A stretch of DNA of 64,000 nucleotides from Sacculina carcini. Lineage: Eukaryota; Arthropoda; Thecostraca; Sacculinidae. This document shows positions 1-13,125 of the stretch, piece after piece. The notes beneath the pieces are model-generated. The model had not been told where the DNA came from, searched no databases, and saw only the letters and a list, made by a program, of their open reading frames with translations. The DNA lies in the NCBI GenBank assembly GCA_916048095.2, contig OU696578.1, positions 9,253,045 through 9,317,044 on the forward strand, written 5' to 3'. Position 1 is the stretch's first letter, and each line of letters opens with the position of its first letter. A program made the translations under genes and the position numbers.

Positions 1-304
1 AATTTACGACACTCTTACATATTAACAATGTCAATTTTCACACTGCATTTCTGTTGTAATTTTCAATCTTAATAATGACGCAATTATTTGCTTTTTCTCA
101 CAGGAAACACATTTGTCTCTCATTCTTATTTTCTCCCTTATGTTCACTTGTTTTCAAACAAACTTTTGACATACAAATGTTGCTATATTCGTGCATATCA
201 AATTCTATCAATATTTCCTTTTGTGTTCATTCGTTCTCGCTGTCTATTGACCGATACACTCACATCGCTTGTGCTATTCTTTCGTTCATAAATTCTTGCA
301 CATA

Positions 305-307
<3 letters not shown>

Positions 308-344
<37 letters not shown>
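308..344. repeat. (GT)n microsatellite
   Basis: An uninterrupted GT dinucleotide run. Confidence 0.95.
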
Positions 345-346
<2 letters not shown>

Positions 347-536
347 TATGCGTATAAAGCGTCATTGAACACACGCTGAACAGTTTCGAAACGGCGGCCA
401 TTGCAATATCATTGTGCTTCACTGTGCAATCATCGTCGTTGCTGGCTATGTTGCATGGCTGTGGCGACACCAGCGCCCTCTAGCGGTACAATTTGCAACT
501 AATCAGCGACGCATTGCCACACCAGTGACGTAACAC

Positions 537-812
537 ACGCACACACGCGCATCATGTGCGTGTGCGCCTTCATGTATGCGTGCGTGTATGTGTGCGTGTG
601 TGTGTGAAAGTGGGTCAGCAATGTGTTGGTAAAAAACGCGTGACGTAGCCCGCATGAGCTGACTTTACACCGCCTGTTTGTATGTCTGTGTGTGTGTGTG
701 TGTGTGTGCACGTGCTGAGGACCCGTACAGCGTGTTGTATTTATACACCTGTGTGCGTGTGCGTGTGCGTGTGTGTGTGTGCGTGTGCGCGTGCGTGTGT
801 GTGTGCTGGACA
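537..812. repeat. Compound CA/GT-rich repeat block
   Basis: Imperfect CA, then GT/GC-rich alternating purine-pyrimidine tracts, separated by short unique DNA. The pattern is prone to Z-DNA formation. Confidence 0.8.
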
Positions 813-1180
813 TACAGTTTGACAGCAGTGGAACTGTGAAGCACATTTCACGTGCATTTCATGTTTATTTCTCCTGGGAATTTCAAGCGAAATATTTCAA
901 TTCCATAAACAAACACGCATACACGTGGCAATGTTGCATATTGAACCTGTGAAGCCTTACTGAACTCATCGAACTTAATGGAGAAATGCCAGTGAATGAG
1001 TGGCTGAATTCACGTGCATTTTGGTCACTGTATCTGCCGGCTTTTCATAAGTAATATTTGTAATTGAGCAGGTTTTCTGCTATCATCATCAAGAACTCAA
1101 TATAATAGAATAGTGTTTGGTTATCCCCTGTCTGTATATATTCGGTTTCTTCCTCATTCTGTCTCTCATTCGTTGTCGTC

Positions 1181-1182
<2 letters not shown>

Positions 1183-1228
<46 letters not shown>
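1183..1228. repeat. (CA)n microsatellite
   Basis: An uninterrupted CA run. Confidence 0.95.
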
Positions 1229-1230
<2 letters not shown>

Positions 1231-1445
1231 ATTGCATGTACAATGCTCATATCGTGGTAACTAGGAGCTGACACTGTTATTCTGTGTCCGATACACCTGG
1301 TGATAATGTTGTGTGTGTGTGTATGTGTGTGTGTGTGAGCTCGACCGTTTATACTACTCGATACTGTTCGGACTCAATCATGATTGTCGGTTTGATTGGT
1401 TCCCCACTCCACACTGCCACTACAATCAACCTCAATTAGCCTTGT

Positions 1446-1447
<2 letters not shown>

Positions 1448-1494
<47 letters not shown>
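1448..1494. repeat. (CA)n microsatellite
   Basis: An uninterrupted CA run. Confidence 0.95.
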
Positions 1495-1498
<4 letters not shown>

Positions 1499-3473
1499 TG
1501 CACACTTCTAGCTTGGATGAGGTTGTCTTCGAGATAATAGTATTAACATTTTGTATAGTTTATTAATAGCAAATTTAGAGTGTACACACGGGCAAAAGCC
1601 ACGTGTTTTCTCACTATCTTTCCCCACAAATATTCCGTGTATAATTTCGGTGTGTTTTTATACAGCAAACACATTTTTGACATATGTCAACGTCATTATG
1701 AAATCTACCGTCAAAATTTCACACACACACCCACACACACGTTCACACTTGTATGCGCGTTCACACGCTGGTTCTGCCAGACGCGTGTGTTCCATCAAAT
1801 CACCCCTGCCTCTCACTCTCCTGGGAGAAGGAAGCTGTTTTGCGTCCACGAGCGTGTATATGTATGTGTGTATGTGTGTGTGTGTGTGTTGGTGTATGTG
1901 TGTGTGGTGCTGCTCTAAAAGGCTCGTTTTTATCTCGGTCGTGCTGTTTCCTGCTTCTCGCACGTGGTCGATTTGTTGCCTGTGCTGATTGGCCATTAGT
2001 GTGAACTTTGCCCTGTCCTCTTCGCTTCTTACGCCCTCACACACGCACACACACACACACACATAGAAAAACAGAGAGGGGCAGTGTTGTTTTTGAAAAT
2101 CTGCTTGTTAGCGCTATTTATCGAGTTGTTTACATTGCTGCGGTGACTTATGTGTGTGTGTGTGTGTGTACATCATCGTGACGTAATCATCATATGCTGG
2201 TACGAGCTCACCTACCTGCCCATCTCTCATGCTGGCTATCGGTTCATCTTTTAACTGGGAACTTTTCGCGCTCTTGCCTTCTCATTTTCTCGTTTATTCC
2301 CTTGCACGTATGTGTGTGTGTGTGTACTCTATTCGTTAATGGCAATGCTTTTTGTTCATTACAGTAGTGTTTATCCGCTTGCTACACACGGCAGCATTAG
2401 TTTGTATGTCTGTATGCTAGGTATCAAGCTGTGTGTGTGTGTGTGTGTGTGTGTATCGGTCATTTACGCTAGCTCCGTGTATGTGTTTGTGTGTATGCTG
2501 TATTTGATGTGATGTGGTTTTGGTGTTTGTGTTTGTGCATTTTCATTGTGTGTTTGTGCCAAGTTATTTGTTGATATTCAGTGCGATCAAGACATCGAGT
2601 TTGGTGTTTGTTTTGGTGTTTGACATTTTGTTTGTGCGAGTTTTTCTTGTCAAAGACAAACAGAACGAGATATCTACTGAGTGCTGCTTGTAAATGCACA
2701 AGTTTTGCTACCTCACCTACCGTTGGTTGAGTTTCATCAATTACGTTATTCATGTTTTGTTTCACATCATCAGCAGTAATATTCCAGCGGTGAACAATCG
2801 GTGTGTTGATGTGTGCTTGTACTATTATGTCCATGTTGTGTGGTTGAGGCGAGAATTACACCACTGATACCTCTGTTTCTTGTTTCTGTTTCTTCTGTTT
2901 GTGCCTGTTTCTTGTTTCTCTATCTGTTTCTTGTTTCTATATCTGTTTCTTGTTTATGTGTCTGCTTCTTTTTGTTTCTGTGTTTGTTTCTCCATTATTT
3001 GTCTTCTTTCTGTTTCTTGTTTCTGCTTTCTCCTGATTCTTGTTCTCTGTTACTGCTTGTGGAACAGTGAGCTCAATGAGTGTCGGCAGTGTGACTGTAC
3101 GCTACTTGCTTGAGAGAGGTCACACTCTCATCCAGGACAGGGTGGTGTGATTTTCGCACTTGCCATGGTGTGATGTGGTGAGCGAGGTGGAGTTCAGTGG
3201 AGGGTCACATTATTTATCCTGCATTCAAATGTCTTACACCCACACACACACACACATACATTAAGCAGTTTCACACGGTGTTATATTATTGTGTAGTGAA
3301 GGTACCATAATACCTGCTCATGTGGCAGTTGCACCCCTAAGTTGTACCAATCAACAGCACCTTTGTTTCTTTCTACTTCACTCCTCTGCTTACAACATCT
3401 TCCTTCCACGTCTCGGACGGCATGTTTTGTTGCGTTTCTGCTGATTGCTACGTTCTAACAATGACAATTCGCA

Positions 3474-3596
3474 GTGTGAACACAAGGATAGAATAGAACA
3501 TGATCAGAGATTGAAAGAACAGTGGACAATCCCAGTCGTTGAGAGATTAAGAAGTGCCATTATTGAGAAGGGATCCGGTTGTCTCATGTTGCTATG
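3474..3596 (+). other. Possible orphan exon (unrecognised)
   Basis: A purine-rich open segment of about 40 codons encodes a charged peptide containing EHDQRLKEQW and PVVERLRSAI. It ends in a stop at 3594-3596. A branch-point-like TTCTAAC followed by ..TTCGCAG lies just upstream, so it looks like a terminal exon. No family was recognised, no partner exon was found, and it could be chance or a decayed transposon piece. Confidence 0.2.
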
Positions 3597-4023
3597 AGTC
3601 CCTCAGTAGTGTGTGTGTGTCAGTGTGTGTCTGGGCTGATGTTCCCACAAGTATTGAGATTCAAGATGGCAGTGACAGGTTTTTCAAGAGGCAAATGTTC
3701 AAGGGTGGCGTATACGGCGACGACGCTAGCCGACACAACACAGTTCTGCTTCCATTTTATGCTGCCGTTACTGTCGAAACAGCATCGACAACATGGAGCC
3801 TTGTTTGTGTCTTCCTGCTGTTTCTCCACACCCCCCTCTCTCCTTCTATTTTTCTATCCACACCTTCCACTTCCTTCTTACCCTCTCTCTGTCTCTCTCA
3901 GACGCGCGCGCGCTGAATTACCTGGTGGGGACGCCAACCCGTCCCTTCTCTACCATCCCATCCCTGCGCGTGCGTGTGTGTGTGTTTATCTGACCACGTT
4001 TGTATGCGTGTATGTGATGGACC

Positions 4024-4058
<35 letters not shown>

Positions 4059-4507
4059 ACACTTGTGCTCAGTTCGCCAGTATGTTCAAAGGTAACGGGT
4101 CTGGTTTCCTCCTCACCCACTAATACTCCCGTCTCCAGATTACACCGTACACACACACACGCACACACACACACACGCACACGGAGTACTGTTTTCGGTC
4201 ACGGTCAAGGAATTTCGCCGGCAAACACCCCACGTGCAGAATATGGCGACCACTCTGTGGTCTGTCAATACACGCCTGTCCACACTGTCAATACACGCGC
4301 CACAGTGTCACAGGTGCTGCAGTACCTCTCATCTGCTCCCTGCACGTGCTTGCTCCTCTAGCATGATAACCGTGTGAGATTGTCGTTGAATCTAAGAGGT
4401 CCATTATATATATTATGCACGTGTTTATTGCGCCATTTTGCGTGAAAAATCAGTATGCTGTATGAAACGTAATTGTATTTTTGCAATGAAGTGGTGCAGT
4501 GTACTGT

Positions 4508-4511
<4 letters not shown>

Positions 4512-4554
<43 letters not shown>
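4512..4554. repeat. (CA)n microsatellite
   Basis: An uninterrupted CA run. Confidence 0.95.
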
Positions 4555-4559
<5 letters not shown>

Positions 4560-4900
4560 ATGATTTGCAATATGTGCATCAGTGACTGGATATTTTCTAT
4601 TTTTCTATCATACACTTACACACTTGGTCGCTTTCCAGTATAGATCGATTATCGATTTATTTGCTTTTTGATTCGCGTGTGGGTCGATTAATTTCGGCAA
4701 CACACGTGAGTGAAAGTGTATGTCGATATTACGCAGGTGAAATTGTTGTAAAATGAAAAACACATACTGTGTGAACACACAACTGAGTTGATTTATCTAT
4801 AGATAGCTCTTAAAACAATGTCTTTCCTTTTGCTTCACAAGCAAGAAGCTTTGTGTCGAATTATATTGATAAATTTGCTGTGACTTGCTAGCTTGTTCAA

Positions 4901-4968
4901 TATTGTTATTATTAGTATTATTATTAATTACAGGCAAGTCCAGTAGCATGGGAAGAGTTCAAGTGCAC
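4901..4968 (-). repeat. Dispersed repeat with (ATT)n tail, copy 1
   Basis: The motif CAGGCAAGTCCAGTAGCATG beside an AT-rich (ATT)n tract also occurs at 10016-10110 (+), 31378-31484 (-) and 32246-32356 (+). Each copy is about 70-110 bp and ends in the trinucleotide tail, as expected for a SINE or the 3' end of a LINE. This copy is on the minus strand and is partial. Confidence 0.7.
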
Positions 4969-5270
4969 TTTTACCAGATTACTAGATTTGACGTGTGGTT
5001 ATTTTTTATGTTATTCGTTGTTATTGGTTGCCGACTGGAAGGTGTCATCTCCACTATAGCACGAGATTTATCATGTTCGTGTTCCCCTTTTTCACCATAT
5101 TGTTCCCGTGTTTGCATTGTTTCTCCTTCGTTCCTCCATTTCTTCTTGAACTACTGTAGTAGGGGTTTTTTCGTTACTGTTGCACTTAAAACATGCTATC
5201 TGATCTGATCTCACTGTTATCACCATTTCTCTGTCTATGTTCCTCCCATCTACACCACCTCCAACTCACT

Positions 5271-5453
5271 TGTACTCACTAGTTGTACTCACTAGTTGTA
5301 CTCACTAGTTGTACTCACTAGTTGTACTCACTAGTTGTACTCACTAGTTGTACTCACTAGTTGTACTCACTAGTTGTACTCACTAATTGTACTCACTAGT
5401 TGTACTCACTAGTTGTACTCACTAGTTGTACTCACTAGTTGTACTCACTAGTT
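5271..5453. repeat. 13-bp minisatellite, about 14 units
   Basis: Tandem copies of TGTACTCACTAGT, with one variant unit ending in AAT. The array ends 281 bp upstream of the HR3 DNA-binding exon and is therefore probably intronic. Confidence 0.95.
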
Positions 5454-5734
5454 GATGTGTACAGGAGATGCTCAAGACTGTGCTGTCTCCAAACCCACTG
5501 TTTTGTCTAATCTACGCTTAAATTGTTCCAATACTGCTTGATTTCACTACACATCTTTTTCTAGACTATTGCAAATATCGATACATTTATTAGGGAAACT
5601 ATACTTTTTATATCTCTGTAACCACTCTGGTCTGGCTAATGTTTGTATTGTGTCCTCTTCTATCTCTCTCACAAACCGAACTACCCAATCTTTTCTATCC
5701 AGTGTGATTAATGTGTGTGTGTTTGTGTGTACAG

Positions 5735-5962
5735 CCCAGATTGAGATAATACCGTGCAAGGTGTGCGGTGACAAATCATCGGGGGTGCACTATGGCGTTA
5801 TCACGTGCGAGGGATGCAAGGGCTTCTTCCGACGGTCTCAGTCGAGCGTGGTCAACTATCAGTGTCCTCGCCAGAAGAGCTGCGTGGTCGACAGGATCAA
5901 CAGGAACCGCTGCCAGTACTGTCGTCTGCAGAAATGTCTCGCCCTCGGCATGTCTCGTGATG
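5735..5962 (+). CDS. HR3: HR3 exon: both DNA-binding zinc fingers
   Basis: The acceptor is ..TGTGTACAG and the donor is GATG|GTGAGT. The exon starts in phase 1 with [17 protein letters not shown] and covers both C4 fingers to GMSRD. All eight zinc-binding cysteines are visible. Confidence 0.96.
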
Positions 5963-7211
5963 GTGAGTCAGCTATTGTCCGCCTCGTAGCCGAGTGGCTA
6001 AAACGCACGCTTTGTGCACGACAGGTCCAGGGTTCGATTCCCTGGCGAGGTGAAACAGTTAGGTTCGTTATCTTGAAGTGATAGCCCACTTGCCGCAAGG
6101 CGGGTTTCGTGTGCGCGCAGCCGTACAGTTTTCTGTACTGTTAGTGACTGTGAGATAACCCGTGTGTGACGGCCGAACCTGCGGTGTGCCAGCCGGGACC
6201 GTGAGACGCTTTGCCCACGCGAACACAGCCTTCTCTACTGCTGTGTTCAATTGCGTATATAATTATAATTATGTAATTATATTGTCTCAACCTTTCTCTA
6301 GCCCCTGGCCCCCTTAAACAAAATGAGAGTCCTTGTGGTCCCCCAAACAACAACGCTTGTGGCCTTCTAGCAGTCATTGTAGCTCCATACACGCATGAAT
6401 CGTTGTGACGTCACTTCTACAGAGCTCATGGACACCGGTGACTATTTCCACCGACCAGCCAAACAACTCCGCACGACCGCAACCAACAAACACACACGCA
6501 CGTCGGTGAATCAAATACACGCGCCAGGCAAACACCAGGGGTCTCACTATCGTGGCGGATCACACAATATTGAAATGTACAACACCGATAATAATATCAT
6601 AGAATAATACATTTTTCAACATAAATCTTTCATGACCAATGAGAAAATATGGTGGTCCCATTTTATAAAATTGGGTCCCATGGCCCTTTAGTAAAATCCT
6701 GTGGCCCCCAAGGGGACCATATGACCCACGTTGAGAAGCACTGAGTGAGCCCACCACTATCTCCACCCACATACACATACACACTGTAATCCAGTGGCTC
6801 CCAACCTTTTTGTGTGTTCGAGTACCACTTGGAGGTTCCAGAGAAACTCAGTTCTATCAGATATCACTTTATTTACATAATGGTATATATATCACATAAA
6901 TCAAATTAAAAAATAACTCAATGAGAGTAGTGTATCTGCTTCTTCTCCACCATCTCATGGTCAATGAGAGACATTACTTTGCTCACGGTACATCAGAACT
7001 GATGTTCTGGAAAGTCTGTGGTACCACAGGTTCTAGAACCACTGCGTTCTAGTCAGTATTATTATGTCAGTATGAATAATCAGTGGGGAAATGAGAATTA
7101 TCAAGGCAGAGTATCAATTGTCAGTATGTCACGTGAATATCACATGTTATTTGTGTACTCTTGTTTCCATCACTGTCCTCGTATCATTTGTGTGAAACTC
7201 CCTCTCTCTCT

Positions 7212-7297
<86 letters not shown>

Positions 7298-7557
7298 GAC
7301 AGTCTCATTTATGCATTCAAACACGCACGTGCACACATTACGTGTTTCCCAATATTATTGTTTACGTAGTTTTTTTTTCATTCGCATTCTGAAGCAAGTG
7401 TATATATGTTTGTGTGTGTCAGTGTGTGTGTGAGGTCTGTAGGGGTTTCGACGACGCAATAGACACATGGGTGGTTTCGTAAGCTCCTTACCTGCGCCGA
7501 TATGCGTGTATGTGTGCGTGTGTGTGTTGTGTATGTTGCGTATATTGTAGGCTAACA

Positions 7558-7643
<86 letters not shown>

Positions 7644-10600
7644 CCAGCCATGCGTGTGTTTTGTTGACAGTGGTTATTTGCTCTCATCCTCTCGCTTGCC
7701 ACACACGTCCTCTTTCTTCATTTCATTCAGCCTGTTCGATCTTGTTGAAGGATCCGTGGATGCTAGGATCTTGTGTCGTAAACATCACCATTGGGATGAC
7801 GATGGTTTTTGTGAACACGTATTTCAGCTCCTTCCGTATTGTGAGCGCATTCACATTATAAATCACGTTATATCCAACCTGAACCACACCAATCAACTTG
7901 TGTGTATTTCTCGCTGTAATATTCTCAATGTATCCGTGTATTTCTTCTGTGTCATGAGTAGATTACACGGTAGATGTCTTTGTATTTGTGTGTGTGTGTG
8001 TGTCTACGTGTGTGTGTGTGTGTCCATGTGTGTTTCTACGTGTGTGTGTCTATGTGTGTTTCTACGTGTGTGTGTGTGTGTCTATGTGTGTTTCTACGTG
8101 TGTGTGTGTGTGTGTCTACGTGTGTGTGTGTGTGTGTTTCTACGTGTGTGTGAATGTATATGTGTGTTTCTACGTGTGTGTGTGTCTATATATGTTTCTA
8201 CGTGTGTGTATGTGTGTGTCTATGTATGTTTCTACGTATGTGTGTCTATGTGTGTTTTTACGTGTGTGTGTGTATGTATATGTGTGTTTCTACGTGTGTG
8301 TCTGTATGTATATGTATGTTTCTACGTGTGTGTGTCTATGTATGTTTCTACGTGTGTGTGTCTATGTGTGTTTCTACGTGTATGTGTGTGTGTGTATGTG
8401 TGTTTGCCAACTCTCTTCATCCAGCATACAGCGTAATTTTCCAGGCTACGTCTCGACTCTTATCTGCCTAAACTATTCTCTACACTGTATGACTGGGTGT
8501 CTTGAAGCAGCAGCGGTCAATAACGAGCCCGCTTGCACGTGAGTCATTGAGTCATTGAGTCATTGAGTCATTGAGTCATGCGAGGCCACGGTGCGTCTCG
8601 TGCGATGATACGACGGCGCGTGCCGCGTCTTCGACGGCACTCGCAATAAGCTGTTGCGAAAGCACGCGCTGCCTTGCGTCCACACTTTCGCCGCACGCGC
8701 TGCTGCAAGGTCGGCTCTTGTGGCGGGCCCTTGTTGCACGAGCAGATGGTGACGACGCCGCTCGAGATGGTGGCACGAGCAGTAATCGTGTGGTGCAGTT
8801 TATTTCACTTGATCACTTTATTATTCTGCAATGGTTCCCGAATGTTCTTCATTCTCAAATTTATTCCTTCATCTTCGATTTATTTCCTTTACTTCCTTCA
8901 TTTTCTTCCAGTCACTAATAGCTACCAGCTTCAATGGTAGCGGTTTGCGTTATGCGTTTGGAGCATTCATGGAACCACATCGCTGTGTATATAAGTCCAG
9001 TATGTGTCCGAGTACAGCGGCGGTGAGTCCTGCTGACTGAAGCGAAATTGTTGTGAGTAAGCTTGAGCTAGGATGGAAGCAGGACACAGGATTGTGATAC
9101 AAGAGTTCAGCGCCTATGTTACCAGGCTACTTGGAGCTTCACTGAACAGGATGTTTGCACGGTGCTGGAGGGTCGGTTCAAGTGTTCGAGTCTGCACGAG
9201 CAGAGTTGTTTGTTTCTGCTGCTATTGTGTGTGTGTGTGTGTGTGTGTTGGTTGCAACGTCGACTCAATATGCTAACTTCTTGTTGTTAGGTCATAATTG
9301 CTAGCGATAGTGCTGAGCGAGTCGTTTCTAATTGACATGTCACAGAGACCTCACAGACGCTGGGATCTCTTAGGGTGGGACATTACAGGATAGTTGTGAA
9401 ATGTCTCGTCCTAGCGTCATTCTAGTACCTACTGAGACTTGGTGTTTGTGTGGACTTTGAGCTTGTGGTGATCTGTGCGGAGGACTTTGATCCTGCTCTT
9501 CATAGTGCATAACCTCTTCCATCTTCTCCCTGTCTAGATATCAGAATCCCTACCGACATAATGTTATAATCTCCTATCATATCTTAGCTTCTAATCTTCT
9601 AGAGTCTTCTATTTCCTGCCCTGTAGGACACTTATGAATCTAGTTTTCTCAGATCCACCACCTCTCCATATTTTCCGTCCAACCATCGTTCTTCATCATC
9701 GACTAGTGAAGTCACCATCATAATAGCGTGATTGTGTGTTCCCCTTGGTTATCACCAGTGTATGTGTCAGTGTGTGTGTAAAAGTGAGGTGCACAGATTT
9801 CTGTACAGAGCAGAATTGTCACCCTTATCGTGGGCTCGCTTTGTTTCCCCACATGTGTGGTTATATTATCTGTTGGCGTATTTGATGTAGTTTCGCTAAA
9901 TAATCATGATGCTGGTGATAATATTTGTTGGAGGTGAGCTGTATGCTCGAATCACGTGCCTACAGTATTTTTGTACAGTCAAAATTACAGTAACTATCAT
10001 ATATACCACAATATATGGGCGCTTCCGGTACATGGGGCCACCTTAGGGTGGTGATGGTGCTTGCACTCTTTCCATGCTACTGGATTTGCCTGTGATTGAT
10101 AATAATGACACTGTTCAACTGCGATCACATGATATGCGATCCTATGTACCGCTTACACAAACACTTACACACACAAACACACACACAAACACACAGAAAG
10201 AGAAATACGGAAGAAACCCGTAAGAAGTACAGAATCGCGAGGAATGAGTATGTATATATACGACGGCAAGAACAAATGAAGTATGAGAAAGATATCCTGA
10301 ACAAGTGTCACAAAGAACCGAAATTGTTCTACAAGTATATAAACAGCAAGCTCAAGCGGAAAGTCGGAATTGATGAATTCCTCACAGAAGATGGATTATG
10401 TGACGATGCCAAGAAAATGAGCGAAATATTGAACAAACAGTTCCAAGATGTTTTCACCAACGAATCTGAGTTCACATGGAAAAATGTACCATCCAAGACA
10501 CCACCATTGAAAAGAGTACGATTGGTCAAGAGTGATATACTGCGAAGGCTAAGTGAATTGGATGGCAGGAAATCAGCTGGGCCAGATGGAATATCAGGAA

Positions 10601-12094
10601 TGATATTGAAAGTGTGCAGAGAGAAATTAATCGAGCCTATTTACAACATATTTGAAAGTAGTTTAAATACAGGCAAAGTTCCCAACGATTGGAAGCAAGC
10701 ATGGATTGCACCAATATTCAAAAGTGGTGCAAAGAATGATCCAAGGAACTATAGACCCATATCATTGACATGTGTACTCTGTAAGATATGTGAGGGCATT
10801 ATAAGTAAGGAATGGGTGGACTATCTGGAAAAACACAAAATTGTGTCTGAAAAACAGTATGGCTTCAGAAGAAAACTGTCGTGTCAAACGAACTTGTTGG
10901 ACTTTTACTCAAAAGTCACTGACAACCTGCAAGAAAGGGATGGATGGGTGGATTGTATCTACCTAGACATGAAAAAGGCCTTCGACAAGGTACCAAGAAC
11001 TAGGTTGCTATGGAAACTGAAGTATGTTGGAGGTATTGAGGGAAGGTTGCACGAGTGGATGGAGGACTATCTGACTGACAGGACGATGTGCACGAGTGTG
11101 AGAGGCGTAAGATCAGCATGGGGAAAAGTTAGTAGCGGTGTGCCACAGGGGTCGGTATTGGGCCCAACTATGTTTTTGATTTATATAAATGATATATTTG
11201 AAGGTGTAGAGAATTATATGAGTCTATTCGCTGACGATGCAAAATTGATGAAGAACGTGAGATCCAAGGAAGACTGCAAACTGCTGCAAAAGGACCTAGA
11301 CCAAATTCATCAATGGAGTATAGACTGGAACATGGAATTCAATCATATGAAATGCCATCACATGAAACTCGGAAAGAGTAAATATCGCCCGAGCTACGAG
11401 TATAACATAGGAGGACATTTAATAGAAGAGGTGGATGAAGAAAAGGACCTGGGTATAATTTTTCAGAATAATTTATCATGTGGACGACATATAGGCAAAG
11501 TAGTAAGTATGGCGTATCAAAGAATAGCGCAAATTAGAACAGTATTTAATTATTTAGACTGCGAAACACTACAAAAAGTTATGGTTGCTATAATAAGACC
11601 CAAGTTGGAGTATGCTGAACCTGTGTGGACGCCATACAAAAAGAAAGATATAGCAAAATTAGAGAAGGTTAAAAAAATATTTTCGAAAATGATTCCGGAA
11701 CTAGAGAAATTACCATATGAAGATAGACTAAAAAGACTTGGCTTGAAGACACTGCAGGAACGGAGGGAGAGAGGAGATTTAATTGCCGTTTTCAAGTATT
11801 TAAATGAGTATGACACAGGATTTGACATTTCGGAATACAAACAAAAAGAAGGAAGACGAGGACACAACAGGAAACTAAAGAAAACCAGATGCCGCAGCGA
11901 CTTGAGGAAATATGGCTTCCCGTTTAGGTGCATTACCAAATGGAATTCTTTGAGCAATGATGTTGTGGCAGCCTCAACCATTAGTTCCTTTAAGTCGTTG
12001 TTGGACAAATGTGGCAATTGAGACGGGACAGCTCGAGCCATGCTCATCTCCCGTAAATTCAACTCGGTGAGAACAACTCGGTGAGAACACACAA

Positions 12095-12126
<32 letters not shown>

Positions 12127-12132
12127 ATATAT

Positions 12133-12172
<40 letters not shown>

Positions 12173-12251
12173 ACACTTATTATCAAATTAGTACGTGATT
12201 GTAAATACATGTGTGTACCTGTCAAAAAAAAAAAACAAAAAAAAAAACACT

Positions 12252-12349
<98 letters not shown>

Positions 12350-13058
12350 AACACACACACACTGACACACACACACACACAAACACACGTAGATTGTGGG
12401 TGCATTTATTGCAATGGTGGCGACAGTTTGGTGGGGGGTGGTTGGAGGGGGCGGGGCTCGTGGGGGTGCAGTGGTCCTATCGACTACACCAGCACCGAGT
12501 ATCGACCGCTCCATGAACACACGCGCACACAAGTCGGTGCTGTTAATGGCGTGTCTGTTTGTCTGTGTGTTTGTGTGTGTGTGTTTGTGTGTGGGAACAT
12601 ATACATATATAGATAGATATATAGGTGTGTGTGTGTGTGCGGATATATTGTTACACATAAGTGTTGTTTTTCCCCATCTACTTGTTTTATGCGCGTCTGT
12701 TTGCTAACAACAACACCACATTATTGTATGTGTGTGTGTGTCTCAGTGTGTGTGTGTGTGTTTGTCAGTGTGTTAGTATGTGTGTGTGTGTGTGTGTTGC
12801 TAAAGTGAGTTGTGAGAAAGACGGGCATAATACACACTATAATACATATAAAGGCTGGACAAATATATTTGTAATTTTCTCGTGCAGTTTTTCACAGGGA
12901 TCCTTGTGTATCAATGTGAAAAAAATATCGGTGCTATTTTTAATTATTTTCAATTATTAACAGTTTCAGAAACCAATATGTGATCGCAATTCCTCCTTTC
13001 TTCCGCTTTTTTCGCTCTCATACATATTCGTACAACCCCAAATGCATAAAATTCGCTT

Positions 13059-13125
<67 letters not shown>

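Larger units (their letters stand above)
1..5270. other. Noncoding, microsatellite-rich flank of the HR3 gene
   Basis: I see no convincing coding exon here apart from one doubtful candidate at 3474-3596. The stretch could be a 5' intron of the HR3 gene or intergenic DNA, because the exon upstream of the DNA-binding exon was not found. It is interrupted by many (GT)n and (CA)n runs. Long open frames made of Cys-Val or Thr-His repeats are translations of these microsatellites. Confidence 0.7.

Noticed and set aside
5271-5453. CRISPR-like array
   Set aside because: Units are contiguous 13-mers without spacers, in a eukaryotic intron. It is a minisatellite.
5981-6050. Functional tRNA genes at 5981, 23771, 31521 and 32936
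   Set aside because: Acceptor or anticodon stems are imperfect, and each head is joined to a repeated or non-tRNA body, so they are SINE heads.
7510-8436. Long Cys/Val-rich open frames, also at 17054-18911 and on the minus strand at 28086-29013
   Set aside because: They are translations of GT-based tandem repeats, open in several frames at once and without start context or homology.
8576-8790. RING-like motif LPCVHTF in a plus-strand frame of the CpG-rich block
   Set aside because: Stops interrupt the frame on both sides and the remaining zinc-binding residues are absent, so a TRIM/RING gene cannot be supported.
12396-12530. Hydrophobic open frame after the CA repeat ([14 protein letters not shown])
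   Set aside because: It is short, overlaps repeats, has no splice signals or homology, and lies in an HR3 intron.
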